This document shows, in pieces, positions 44,922-56,813 of a stretch of DNA of 64,000 nt (positions within the stretch are counted from its first letter, which is position 1; each line of letters begins with the position of its first letter). The translations under genes and the position numbers were made by a program. This stretch comes from Monosiga brevicollis MX1 (lineage: Eukaryota; Opisthokonta; Choanoflagellata; Craspedida; Salpingoecidae), in the NCBI RefSeq assembly GCF_000002865.3, contig NW_001865055.1:256371-320370 (forward strand). Direction: 5' to 3'. The notes below the pieces were generated by a model, which had not been told where the DNA came from, ran no database searches, and saw only the letters and a list, made by a program, of their open reading frames with translations.

Positions 44922-47900
44922 TCAACTGTACATACATTGGGGCAGTGCTGAGCGGTGCTGGACCTGACGCAGCATGGCCAAGAGAAAGCGCTGGCATTCT
45001 ATCCAGGCTGATTCCAGCTGCTCAAACGTCTGATGCCTGGGCTCAAACAGCGGCCGTTGCACATCGAGGTGAGACAGAGGGGTAGCACGTGGGATAGCAT
45101 GGGTGGTGGCGTTATCAGAGGCTTGCGTGCCACTGACGTGATTGGTCCCTCAGCACGAAGTTGCTGTCGACCCAAAGATAAATGCAACCACAGCTCACGG
45201 AGTTCAAGCGCCAGACGGAACGTCTTGCGCACGACCTGGCGAATCATCTCCGCCTACCATATGAAATCAAACAAGCATGGGCCAACATCGTCAGATGGAT
45301 GGTCCAGCAAGCACGAACAACTGCTGGCATCGCGAGTCTTTTTGAGGTGCATCGATACGAACCCGTTCGTGCAGCAGACACTTGCTGGCGATGGTTTGCA
45401 GTCGTTGAAGATGTAGTTTGCGTACATTTGCAACAGTCGTACCCTGTGGTAGTGTGTCAAACATGACTCAATCGCTCAAAGCAACCACCACCTGCTGGCA
45501 TGGCGTGAGTAGCACTGCCACGCACCTGCACATAGCTGTCCAGGCTGGCAAAGTCGTGAATGCGGCCCAGGAAAAATTCTTCCAGAACCCGCAACAGATG
45601 CTGCATACGAGCGCGAAGCAGACGAACACGGTGCATGTCCACTCCGCCGCTCCGATGTGCCACCAAATCTGTCATGGCAAACATTGGAAAAAAAAAAGGT
45701 TCATGGATTGCGCAGGTGGAACACCCCTTCTCCCTCCAATCTGATTCGTCTTTTTCTTCGGACAAGAATACCAAGGAGTTCCTTTTGCTTGTCGGTCCTT
45801 TCCCTTCCACCGCTCCGTACGTCAAGGCATAAAAGTACCTGTTTGCCAGAGAGAGTCTAGCCCCCAACGGGCCCTGAAGAGCTGGAAGCGCCAGCTGAAT
45901 ATTTGCGAATATACCGCCAGCGCCGCGTCATCGAGAATCAACCGCACGGGTGTCGTTGTCTGGCCAAGGGCAAAAAATGAAGGGGAAAAAAGAAACAAAG
46001 TTAAGGAAAAAACATAAAAGAGGCAAGGCCAGTGGCAAGAGGCTCTGGGGTTTGCGTTGGCTTGAGGTCCTGCTTAGCTTCGCGAGGTCAGAGCAGTGAT
46101 GCAACGCGCACCTGGTAAACTAGTCGAAAGCATGTTTCGTCCTCTGGTTGCCACGACACGCGAAGCCTGACGCCCAAGTCGAACGATGTAGCCATGAACC
46201 AATGTGCTTGTGAGTTGTGAGGTGCTTTGTGATCGCTACTCAATGCTGAATGCTCAGCGAGTAACATCCTACCTCTCTCCAAGGTCCGATTCTACAAGCT
46301 CCAAGGCATCGTGGAGTATCAGCGTCAAGGTGGCAGGAGAAGGGGGGCCGCGGCCACTTTCCAAGTGTTCGCTCAACGTGGACATGAAGCTACTGGTGCA
46401 TTGCCCTTCCAAGGTGAGGGCAAATGCCTAGTGTCGGTACGCCACGGAAGCAGCCAAGGGAGCGGCATTAGGCATGAACAGGCATTCTGGTCGTGAAAGA
46501 CTTGGTTGAGGTTGAGGACAACAAGCAGGGGCAGGGCGGGCACCACGAACCTCGAGGCGACGAATGCCTTCCAAAAGGTCGAAGTGATCAAAGAGCAAAT
46601 CCAGGCCGCGTTGATGAAATTGCCCAGCCATCTTTTGCAAAGAGTCCCGAAGCTGGTGATCCAGCTGCTGCGTCAAAGGTTGCGCGGCGGACGGGCGTTC
46701 CGTTGAGATACTGGTCTCGGGTGGTGGGGTGGGGCCTGATGGTATAGTGGTGGACATAGGGTGCCGGGTAGCCGAAGTGCTGCGTCGGGCACGCTCCAAA
46801 GCACGCTTGAGCCAGACATCGTCTTCAGCTAGCGGGAATGCAAAGAGGTCCGGCGGGGACGATGATTGCTGCCGTGTGAATGAGGCAAGCGAGATTGGCT
46901 GCCCTAAAACAGTTAAAAAAGTGGATGTCGACAGAGTCGGCACCGTGGTCAGCATCTGGGCCAGCGCCGTTTCGCACTCTCGTTGGTTGGTTTGCTGGCG
47001 CAAAGGGTACGAAAGCAGGCAAGTGAGCGAGCGTATGCGCCACTAGTCTGTACACGGGTTTGACGCGATCCAGTTCAAGCACAGTCGTAGACATACCACA
47101 GCAAGTGTGAGTGTTTTGAGCTCTTGACACTCGCGAAGAATAGCAGCACCCTCCAAGGTTTCCCGGAGCAAAGGCATGCGATGTGCCAGGACATCTGCAG
47201 CCGACGCGTCAAGCCCAACGCACAAAAGGCTTGGTGAGCACTGGGGCTTTGCGCGTTGTGCATGGGCTGATCGAGATGCAAACCTGGCAAGGGTTGCCGT
47301 AGGTCCAAGTCTGGGGTCACGGGGGCAAAACGCGTCCAAGCATGTGCATCGACCTCCTGACGAGGCAGATGCCAGGGGTAGGCAAGATGGACTGAGAACG
47401 CTCGCTTTGTTTGTAGACTGCGCGAAAAACAACATGGAGTCGAGCGATGGTTGGTGTCACAGGTATCTGCGAGGAGGGGAAGAGGCTTACCGTGCCAATG
47501 GCGGCAAACAGACCCTCGAGCTGAGGACGCAGCAACTGTGCAAATCATGAAGCATCGGCGTTTGAGCATGATCAAATTTCAAGGCGTGAAGAGACGGCGG
47601 GACAATGGGAGCGGTTATGCATACCACATGGACAAAGGCGGCATAGTGGCTGGCAGGCACGGCACGGACGTCACGTGCAGACCGGGTCTTGTTAGTCAGG
47701 TGTGGTCGAGGAGATCGGCTCAGAGCGGGTCCAGCTTGTGTGCTGGGGGCGGTGGCGCAGGCTTCAAGCAGGTGATGGCGTTCCAGTCGCAGCATGGCAT
47801 CATTCAAGGCGCGTACGTGCGCTAGCCAAAGGCTGGGGCAGGATGAGGTGGGGTTATTTTGAGGGACGGCGCGGCAAGACCAGCATGTGGGCACAAGAAG

Positions 47901-49828
47901 CGAAGCCAGTTCAATGGCAGCATCGAGATGAGAACATACTCATTTGAGTTGGTGGCAGCCAAGACATCAGCCATAAGCGAACGGTGCCAGGTCATCAGGG
48001 GCTGTAGGCGACGACAGGCCACGGAGAGAGCTAGCAGCGATGCGCTGGGGGCAGAGGGGGAGGGATGGGTAAGGAGGATGGCATACGGTGTTTGCGCAGG
48101 CGGACATCAACGAGAGAGGTAGAGGAAGGGAAAAGAGAAGACAAGCATCATTGAGGTGTGCGAACCAGGAATCAAGACGATCATGAATACAGGCTTCAAG
48201 AAGGCGACGCCAGGGCCAGACAAGTTCGGCGCGTCTGCGCGATATAGGGATGGGGCAGATCAAGGTCAGGCAAGGGCAGACGAAGAGCGTGCGTCAACCG
48301 AGAGCGTTTGTGGTCACATCGGACAAAGGTGCCAGGAAGGAGCCGGCTCACTCTTTTAGGGAGGTTGTTGAGAGATCGTGCCACACGGCGCAAATGTCGG
48401 CCAGGGCGACGATAGGGGCCACCAGGTTCTGGCGGACAGCAAGCAGCGGTGAGGACGACCTGCAACTGGGCGCGAGGTACCGGATGCGAGCGATGGGGAA
48501 GAGGCAGGAAGCAACGGCAGCACATGTATGGAGGCATCTCATTCAGACCTGGACGGCAGATGGGGAGAGGGAAGTAAGAGAAATGGCGGAGCGTAGCCGG
48601 GTGCGTGCATCCGGGGCTCGTTCAAAAAAGTCCGGGTCACGTCGGCCATGCACAAGCTGCATGCAGGCATGTAGCAAATGTGGCGCTACGGGGAGAGAAA
48701 GGGAGAGGGAGAGGGCGTGGAGTAGTGGGGACACAGAAAACGTGAGGCAACCATTCGAGCGGCAGGGTCAGTGTCGTCGCATGCAAAATGGTCTGTCACA
48801 CCTGTGACCACGGTGCGTTGCGGCCCGACCGTCCCGGCCATGGATGCGCGGTGATGCACGCGTTGGTGCCACTCGGGCGCTTGCGCTGTCAGTGACGAGG
48901 GATAAGGGGTGCCATCGTAGGCGCACGGAGTAAGGGGTGGCAGCGGAATGCCAGGCGCTCTGCAATGAGGCTTACCGAGGGCAGCTGCACCGTCTTGTGA
49001 GGTCAGCGGGGAGGGGAAGACGGCTGTGCGCAGGGTCTGAGCTGCGATTTGGTACTGGGACTGGAGCTCGATGGCGGAGAGGGCCGGGTTGGTGTCGGCG
49101 GAGCTCACCAGAGCGGGAGAGCAGACGGGTTGTTCCATGGTTTGATCAACTGTGGGGCTTGGTGCGCGGCTCGCCGAGGGCGGGCTCGTGGGTGGGCTGC
49201 TGGAGAGCTGGCTGCTAAAGTCGCTAGATTGGTCATAGTCGCAGGCGTAGGCGTCATCACGCGGGCCGAGCACGGCCGCCCAGTCGACCTTGGCTTCCCA
49301 GGGGACAAGGCGGACGCGTTCCACGATACCCAAGATGTCACTCTCTGTATCACTGTCGGATTCGCGTCGTGCCTCTGGAGCCGCATCGGCGGCGCGGGCC
49401 ATGTCGGCAGCACGTTTCGGGCCGGCCGGGTGCTCAGCCATGGCCAGCAGAAAGGCGAGGGCATCATGGTGAAGCTGCGAGTTGGAAGGGTGCAGCTCCG
49501 TAGCAGCGTCGGCCGATGCATCGGCACGAGGCTTCAGCTGGCAGCGCCGAAAATTCTGAACGAGAAAGCGCAGGGCCTCGGCGTGATCATGGCGAGCGTG
49601 CACCTGCAGCTTGTCCGCCAAATCCCCATAACGGCGAACGACCTGATGCTCGTCCGTGCCCAAAAACTGATGATAGCGAAAGTTGGAGTAGGCAAACTGC
49701 AGTGTGGCCTCAAAATTCACCTGATCCGCCTCCCTATCCTTCCGCAATCCAATCAACCGCCCAATCAACTGCTCCAACTCCTCCCCGACCCGCCGCTCCC
49801 GCTCCCGCTGGAACCGACTCCCCGCCAT
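44922..49828 (-). CDS. TUBGCP5: Gamma-tubulin complex component 5 (GCP5)
   Basis: Subunit of the gamma-tubulin ring complex that nucleates microtubules at the basal body and spindle pole. The N-terminal exon (start 49828, MAGSRFQRERERRVGEELEQ) carries the GCP5 signature NFEATLQFAYSNFRYHQFLG, followed by an acidic/Ser-rich linker. The middle exons are small and only partly resolved. The C-terminal GRIP2 part is clear: HRVRLLRARMQHLLRVLEEF (about 45640), HLQRLQTIASKCLLHER (about 45410), VVRKTFRLALELRELWLHL (about 45230) and TFEQLESAWIECQRFLLAML with the final PQCMYS and TGA at 44922-44924. These match human GCP5 in order and spacing. The first ATG is just after a long A tract, which is 5' UTR. 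The number of introns is about ten; internal junctions between 45700 and 48700 were not all worked out. Confidence 0.85.
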
Positions 49829-49856
49829 CTCTCTCTCCCTCTCTCTCTCTCTGAGA

Positions 49857-49883
49857 GAAAAAAAAAAAAAAAAAAAAAAAAAA
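49857..49883. repeat. Poly-A tract
   Basis: About 27 consecutive A, preceded by a CT tract. Together with the T run at 50101-50123 it forms a distant inverted pair about 220 nt apart. Confidence 0.9.
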
Positions 49884-50183
49884 CGGTCTCCAGAACTCCT
49901 ATTTCTCACTGCTTTCGACAGATCGAGACCAGCTTGTCTGACATTTTCTCCTTCCCTTGTCTCTGTCTCTCTACATGTATCCCGTTTTTTAACCATCTCC
50001 TCTTCTCTCTCTCTCTGTTACATGTGGTAGTTGTGCTTTTCCTTTGTGTCTTTGCTCTTTATTTCTAACGGACGATACGATCTCTCTCTCTCTCTCCTTT
50101 TTTTTTTTTTTTTTTTTTTTTTTNTGGGTTGGACGGTCTCTTCCGTCTTCGTCTCGGTCACCGTTCAATCCATCCAACGATTA

Positions 50184-50211
50184 GTGGTGGTGGTGGTGGT
50201 GGTGGTGGTGG
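50184..50211. repeat. (GGT)n microsatellite
   Basis: About nine GGT units directly upstream of the plus-strand gene. Confidence 0.9.
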
Positions 50212-50267
50212 GGATTTAGGGTATTAGGGTACAGCAAGTCAAGTGCTTTTTCAGGGACAGCGCAAAC

Positions 50268-51033
50268 ATGGCTGGGCGACACCCACGCCAGGCATTGTTT
50301 CCCGACGCGGCGACCTTTGACCAAGCCCGGGTGGCGGCCAGTCAGCGCACTGCCCTGCGCGAGACCATTGAGGAGGTCAAAAATGCATACAGTCGATTGC
50401 TGCGCTTGGGCACGGTAAGTTTTGCAAGGGCAGGGAGAATTGCGTGAGCTCGGCGTGGCGCTTCCGCTGAACCCCATGGCGCAAACCGCTTTGTAGACGG
50501 AGCTGGGCAACTCCAACATTTACTCCCACACTCAAGCGGCCCAGGAGCCACTGGCGGCCCAGGTGGCCACCGAAGTTTTGGTTCGTCATGGCAAACTTCC
50601 TGGGTCCTACCTTGCATTTCCATGGCTGCTCGATGTTGATAGTCCGCAGAGCACTAGCCCCCGGCTCGTGCATCCACGCACTGGCACGCCGCCTTGGCAC
50701 TCACGTTCACGTGGTTCTTTCTGGTAGACCATGCACGTAGAGCGCCTCTTGCAGTTGAGCGAGATGCTGCACCATCAACGATTGCTCTATGATCTGGCTG
50801 CCAACGCTGGGCCTCGAAAGGCGCATGCCCAAGTCTTGCGTGATGAAATCACCAAACTTGAGTCACAGCTCCCCGACGCTGCTCGTGCAGATCTCGATCT
50901 CATTCGAAGCCGATTTGATGACTCTGGCGTCAAGACAACCGCACCCCTTACCGCTGCGGAAATGCCCGCCGCCACAAACATCAGCACGGCCGCGCCCGAG
51001 CCATCCGAGTCCATGGCCACGGATGGTGATTAA
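50268..51033 (+). CDS. Small helical protein, possibly Mediator MED22-like
   Basis: Three exons (50268-50414, 50497-50580, 50728-51033) join in phase 0 to give 178 residues. The first exon encodes ALFPDAATFDQARVAASQRT and an amphipathic helix LRETIEEVKNAYSRLLRL; the second NIYSHTQAAQEPLAAQVATE; the third a long helix ERLLQLSEMLHHQRLLYDL, then LRDEITKLESQLPDAARADL and a Thr/Ala-rich tail. The pattern of a helix, a TQ..QE segment and a second E-LL-L---L helix recalls MED22 (Surf5), a head-module Mediator subunit, but the resemblance is weak and judged by eye. No signal peptide or membrane segment. The gene itself is well supported by clean phase-0 introns and an intact frame. Confidence 0.7.
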
Positions 51034-51506
51034 AACTTGTACTTCAGGACGGCGCAAGAGGTGCCCTCGACCAGGATGCCCCGCGCTGGCCTTTTCCCCC
51101 ACGAAACCCTGTCATCAATAATCAAACTACACGGCCCGAAACGGACATCTATCCCGCCTTGGCTCAACATAATTGACTCGTTCTACTTGCAATCTGTGGC
51201 TGGGCGTGTCCCTTCTGAATAAATAACAAGATTCCGAAGCGGTGCGCGCGGGCCAGGATCCGTAGCTTGATGGGCTAAAATTCAGTCCACGCAAAGCGGC
51301 CTCAATCACTAAATTTGACATGACAATACTTTTTCTTTTTACTTGATTTTGATGGAGAAAAAGGCGCCTTCAATGGCTCGGTAGCAGCTGCCACGCGCCT
51401 TGAGAGGGAGGGAGAGGAAGACCAATAATAAGCACGGTCACCCCGAGTCAACGCAAACAATATTCCATGCGGCTGTTTGCCCCGCTACGGCAGGGCCAGT
51501 CGCGGT
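51034..51506. other. Convergent 3' UTR spacer
   Basis: Between converging stop codons; an AATAAA signal on the plus strand at about 51218 lies about 190 nt after the first gene. Nothing else was recognised. Confidence 0.55.
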
Positions 51507-54197
51507 TTATTGGCTCATGACAAAGTCAGCAAACTCGTCAAGGCTCAGGTTGCCCGAACCGTCACGATCACGGCTGGCAAAAGCGGCCTCGGCCTCCGAA
51601 GAGCTCAAGTTGAGCTCCAAGCGCTGGACACCGAGCACAAACTCCTCTTGCGAGAGCTGCTTATCCCCCGAAGTATCCAGCTGCTCAAACACGTCCAAAA
51701 TCTGATGGAAGGTGATCAGGTCCAGCAACAAAGCCGCAAACTTGTCAAACGTCAAGCTTCCATCAGCACCGGCCGTGTGCTTGTAAGCTCGCACCATGGC
51801 CGGCTTGCGGCTCAAGACGGGAAATTTGTTGCTCTACAGACGGGCATGACATCAAGAGCCCACCAGCCAGTTGTGAGCCTAGAGCTGATTGTACCAAGCC
51901 CGAGGTAGACCGGGCAGCGTACTCGTTGCGCGCGATCCCTGGCTCCATACGGCAGCCACATACATACCAAATAGCGGTGCAGTTCGCGCATTGAGACGCT
52001 GCCATCAGCCGAAGAGTCCACTTTACGCCACATGAGTTTGAGCGACTTCTCCTTGCTAGCGATGCGCTTGATCTGCTCCGTCACGCCACTGTACTTGGAC
52101 TTGGGTTTGGCATCGCGACGCTTACGTGCCTCGCGTGCCAAACGAGCCCGCTCCGACGCAGAAGCGTCGGCCGCAGAGCGATGCTTACGTGCCATCTCCA
52201 CCGACGCCTCGGTAAATGTAGTTCGCACATCGTCATCCACGGGGCACGCATGCCGAGCTGCCCAAGCGCAAAATTCATCAAACAAGACCTAATGTTTTCA
52301 CCATCCACAACCTCGAGTGAGCCAGCACATTTTGGTATTGCAGCCTTGTTTTCATTTTTTTTTTTCCCCCTTTCTCGTGCTGATGAGCGGGTGGATCCGT
52401 GCCACGGCAGGCAATGGATCTGATTGCGAGAGTTGAGAACAAGAGCCCGTGGAAAAAAAAAAAAAACGCAGAACAACACGGAACAAACCTCGCCACCGTG
52501 GTTGCTGTCCATGCTCTCGAATTCCTGTTCGGCTTCATCAGTGGGGAGATTCAGGCCCAGCTCAGCAAGACCGGCCTGAAATTCTCCAAAGTCAATGCGG
52601 TGATCGTGGTCCTTGTCGATCTTGTCAAAAGCCACGGACAGCTTGTTAAAGTAGACAATGTTGCGCAGGAGTGCCGGCAATTCCGGCGCCTCGATCCACT
52701 CGTCGCCATCGCCATCCAACAATGTTGTAGCCTTGTAAGCTCTACGCGCGATAGCAACACGCCATGACATCATCGGAACGGGTAACGACTCGAAGGAACC
52801 TAACACATGAAAGGCTACTGCAACGGGGTGGCATGACATGACATCTGCGGACACTCTCATCTCACTCACCGCATGAGGGCGCGCTTGTTGTTGAGCACGG
52901 GGTAACGCTCCACCTGGGCGAGATTAGGCAAGTGCATGTATGTGAGGAAGAAAAAAACTTTGCGTGCAGCTGAAAGACAACCATATCCGCTTTGCCAACC
53001 GGATGATGCACCGTACCACAAACTTGTCCAGCTCGGCCAGAGAAACGATGAGGTTTCCATCATAATCGAGGCATCGCCACACGGCGTGCAGCCGCTTGGG
53101 GTCGGCAATGACGGCCTGAAATTCCTTTTCGACCTTGCGAAACTTGCGGGTATGGATGTCGGGCTGGTTGTCGTAGCCCGTGCTCTGACCGGCCTTTTTC
53201 TGCTCCTTGACGGCCATCTTGGTCGAGGCCAGGGTGAATTCACTACGAACTTGGTTGCCGACGGGCATGCGGCAGATGGCCGCGAATCGGCAAAACTCGT
53301 CAAAGAGAATCTACAAGCCAAAGGCGAGCAAGGCAAATGAGATGCGACGGCGCGGGATGGGAATGGGGAGTTGGCCGCCGCTAGCTCGTGGTGAGCGAAG
53401 GGTCAGGAGTAACCCACCTCACCACCGCCGTTGACATCAGCCAGCGCGAATTGGGCTTCGGCTTCGGCTGGCGAAATGTCGAGTTGGGCAGCGGCACAAG
53501 CCGCCTTGAACTCGATCAGGCTCAGACGATGATCTCCATCCTTGTCCAGCTGCTCAAACTTGTCGTAGAGCTGCAGATCAGGAAGGCAGTGGGGCAGGTC
53601 AATGAAATTAGGCACGCATCAAGCCGAAATCACAACCGAACGACAAGGTCAATCATGTCACTGTTGACATGTCCAGTTCCGCTTCGCGTTGTCACTTGCC
53701 ATGCAAAAGAAAAGCGCATTGCGCAGCAGGTCTGGGAACTCATGTCGCTCCACCCACTAGAAGAAGAAGGCAAGGCAAGAAAAAAAAAAAAAAGACCGGG
53801 GTGAGGGGATGAGTGTAGAATGACGAGACCCGCCCCCGCTACCGCCTTCCGGCCGGGTCAAGCTCGTGACAGGCTGCCTCTGACCTCATCGCCATCGCCA
53901 TCGACAAGAGTGGTGTACTTGAAGGCGCGCAACAGCGGGCGCTGGTGGGCCAGGGCCGGCATCTCCTGCTGAAAAAACTTGACTGTCTCGGCCAAGCTCA
54001 CGATGCCATTGCCTACGCCCAGCATCCCACAGGACAGCCATGCCATGTCACAACGAGCGAGGAGCAGCACACGACACGACACGAGCGGCAAAAACACACA
54101 TACCGTTGTAATCGAGCGCAGACCATAACCGCTTCAACTCGGCAGCATCGCCCACTGCCTCTCCGACCCGCACCTGACAAGCATCCAACGTCGCCAT
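51507..54197 (-). CDS. Triplicated calflagin-like EF-hand protein
   Basis: Calcium-binding protein with repeated EF-hand modules. Exons encode, from the start at 54197, MATLDACQVRVGEAVGDAAE, then DYNG|NGIVSLAETVKFFQQEM, RAFKYTTLVDGDGDE, LYDKFEQLDKDGDHRLSLIE, ADVNGGGEV|ILFDEFCRFAA; a second unit with CLDYDGNLIVSLAELDKFVV, AYKATTLLDGDGDEWIEAPE, FDKIDKDHDHRIDFGEF and SMDSNHGGE|VLFDEFCAWAAR; and a third with KVDSSADGSVSMRELHRYLV, AYKHTAGADGSLTFDKFAAL, FEQLDTSGDKQLSQEEF and RDRDGSGNLSLDEFADFVMS. Each unit contains four EF-like loops, several complete (DKDGDHRLSLIE, DTSGDKQLSQEE, DRDGSGNLSLDE). The order and the FDEFCAWA end recall trypanosomatid flagellar calcium-binding proteins (calflagins), though here three units are fused and no N-terminal Gly for myristoylation follows the start Met. 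Linkers are basic (ARKRRDAKPKSK). The stop TAA is at 51507-51509. Confidence 0.85.
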
Positions 54198-54618
54198 TGT
54201 TCCGTCTTTGCCGCTCTGCCCTCTTTTGATCCTTCAGTGGAGTGTCGCACTGCACCAGTCAGTCGCCGAGAAAATAAAAGAAAGACTCTCTCGGTCAGTG
54301 GCAGAGGCGGTGCACCGGTGGGGCAGCAAAGTCAGAGGGATGTGTGGAGTGGTGGAATGGGCAGAGTTAACATAGAGGTCAATCCAGAGATTCGGGTGAA
54401 GAAGCAGGATGCTCCAGAGAAGAGGAGCAGCCGGCTTGCTGCTGCAACACGTCGATGACGCAACTTGTACACACACGTAAGCACGGATCGGACATGCCGT
54501 TGAGAATAGCAATTGTCCACACCACTTCCTGCGCCAGCTGCTACCAAAGGACTTGGTCTGACATTTTCCGCATTACCAAGTGTAAGCGTGCTTCCGCGGC
54601 GTTGGTCGCGTGGGTCTA

Positions 54619-54658
<40 letters not shown>

Positions 54659-54902
54659 GTGTGTGTGTGCTCGGTGGAAATGGCAGCGCCCGGGGTAGCT
54701 GGCTGTGCATTATTGCGAGAGTGCACCAGTGCAATTTTCTGCGACATTGGTGGTGTTCGTGTCGACACTGTTTGTTTAATGCTGGTGCCCCGAGTGACTC
54801 CTCATTTTCTGGGTGTGCTCCTATTGGCACCTGTCACAGGTTCAACTCGGGGCGGGTTGTGTCGCCTCTGACCAAGGAAAAAAAAAAAAGAAGACCGTCG
54901 TC
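54198..54902. other. Divergent promoter spacer with CT tract
   Basis: Between the divergent EF-hand and GAR1 genes. It has a CT tract at about 54617-54659 and a poly-A run immediately before the GAR1 start (54879-54890). No gene supported. Confidence 0.6.
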
Positions 54903-55937
54903 ATGTCGTTCCGTGGTGGTCGTGGCCGTGGTGGTGGTGGCTCCTTCCGTGGCCGTGGTACGTCGCAGCTCTTTTGCTCCACAGCATCCTCGCCCTGCAG
55001 ACCGTACGACGCAGACATGTGCATCTGATACACACCTCGCCCCTCCCTCCCCTTCTCGCATTGCTCTAGGTCGTGGTCGTGGTGGCTATGCACCCCAGGG
55101 TCCTCCGGAACGTGTCGAGAGTGCGTTTGCCGTTGCTCCAGGCTCCTGTCGTACTTGCGCACGTGCTCTTTCAATGTGTCTGGTGCTTGGTCGAACTGCC
55201 TCGGCATTCTTTGGAGCTCACCCTTCTTGTCATTTTCCTTGTCATGTGTCAATGTCTCCTGCTCGGCATTTTGCAGTGGTTGGCTCATACATCCAGCCTT
55301 GCGAGGGTGATTTGGTCTGCAAGCTTGAAAACCGCAACATCCCTTATTTCAACGCCATGATCTACCTCGAGAACAAGTCAGAGGTCGGCAAGGTCGAAGA
55401 CGTCTTTGGCACCATCACCGATGTGGTACGCCTGCCGACGTTTTATCCCGATCTAAAACCACGTTAAAAGAGTTGCCCTCCTACCCTGCCTTCAAGTTTC
55501 TGACCACGGTCCACTTGGCCATTTTTCTGTGCCTCCTCCTTTTTTTTCTTTTTCTTTTTTTCCTTTCTTTCAACAAATCTTAGCACTTTACCATCAAGCT
55601 GTCACCAGGTATCAAGGCTGATGGCTTCAACTCGGACAGCAAATTTTACATTGACCCCTTCAAGTTGCTGCCCATGGACAAGTTCCTGCCTCAGCCTGGC
55701 GGTGCCAAGAGCCGTGGCCGCGGCCGTGGTCGCGGTGGTGGCCGCGGCGGTCCCATGAAGCGCGGTGGTTTCGGTGGCCGTGGCGGTAGCTTTGGTGGTG
55801 GCCGTGGCGGTAGCTTTGGTGGTGGCCGTGGTGGCCGTGGCGGAAGCTTTGGTGGTCGTGGTGGAGGAGGCTTTGGTGGTCGTGGTGGTGGTAGCTTCCG
55901 TGGCCGCGGTGGTGGCGGCTTCCGCGGTGGCCGGTAA
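54903..55937 (+). CDS. GAR1: H/ACA snoRNP subunit GAR1
   Basis: Nucleolar component of H/ACA RNPs that pseudouridylate rRNA and stabilise telomerase RNA. The start [19 protein letters not shown] opens an N-terminal GAR domain interrupted by an intron (exon ends 54957, resumes 55070 [18 protein letters not shown]). The central Gar1/Naf1 beta-barrel is intact: [49 protein letters not shown] then, after an intron, [34 protein letters not shown] long C-terminal RGG/FGG repeat region ([12 protein letters not shown] and on) ends at TAA 55935-55937. About 185 residues plus RGG tails, the usual size. Confidence 0.96.
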
Positions 55938-56813
55938 ACCAGCATGCCATTGATGTTTCGTTGCCACTCCCAGTGCCCACCTTCCTTCTCTCTTTTTTGT
56001 CAATTTGTTGTGATGTTTCCGCACGCGGCTTGGCTTGTCATCCAGTAGTTGTGTCTGCGGCGGTGTTCAAGGTCGTATATTTCTGGATCTGACTGCCTTG
56101 TGCAGGGATCCCAAGAAGGGCCTGTGTTTTTATTGTCATTGAAGCTTGTTGTCTCTGCCTATATCCACTGCACGCCCCAGCCTTGTGAATGAGACATTCT
56201 CGCTCTTTTGGAGGGGGCCTCGTGAGATGAGGGCGGGCTCTCGGACGGAGTCTCGCGAGTCGTTACCATGGTGCCTTTCGTGACTAGCTGTTTGTACCAT
56301 CTCTTCTCTGTTTTGCTTCGTGTAGCCCTTTGTGTGTCCACCTTTTTGTTTTTTTCTTGGCCCGGTTAGCTCTTCGAGCCTCTCTTGTCTTGTTCTGTGC
56401 TCTTGGAGTACGCTGTTTCCCACCGTCTTCAAATCCATTCTCAAAGCCTATCAACCTGACCATGGGCCCGCGTTCAAAGTCAGCCCAAGCTTCTCTTGTC
56501 ATGTCATTTCACCCAAATCTTCTGACAAACTGACCGTTTCGCAACGCTGGTGCTGATTGCACTTTCCCACACACACACACACACTCTCTCTCTTTAAACC
56601 AATTCATATTCTCTCTCTCTCTCTCCCTCTCTCTCCCTCTCTCTCTTTTCACACACACAACTCTCTCTCTCTCTTTTTCTCTCGATCGTCAAGGCGACTC
56701 GGGGCGGTGCAGGTGTTGTTGTAACGGCAGCGGGGGAGGGGCCATTACCGCTTGGAGCTGGCGTTATTGTATCAGATGAGTAATATATTGGATTGGTATT
56801 GATAACCGAGACC
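55938..56813. other. Spacer between GAR1 and PEX11
   Basis: Both neighbours are on the plus strand. The left half is likely GAR1 3' UTR. A CA tract (56566-56583) and CT-rich arrays (56584-56690) precede the PEX11 start. Short open frames at 56136-56556 look random on both strands. Confidence 0.6.

Larger units (their letters stand above)
49829..50267. other. Divergent promoter with poly-A/poly-T, CT and GGT repeats
   Basis: Between divergent starts of TUBGCP5 and the small helical protein. It carries a CT tract and A27 run (49829-49883), a CT tract followed by a T run ending in one N (50082-50124) and (GGT)n at 50184-50211. Confidence 0.65.

Noticed and set aside
50215-50232. TTAGGG-like units suggesting telomeric sequence
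   Set aside because: Only two imperfect units, within a GGT-rich spacer between genes.
55602-56024. Antisense Thr/Ala-rich frame over GAR1
   Set aside because: It is the reverse complement of the RGG-coding repeats.
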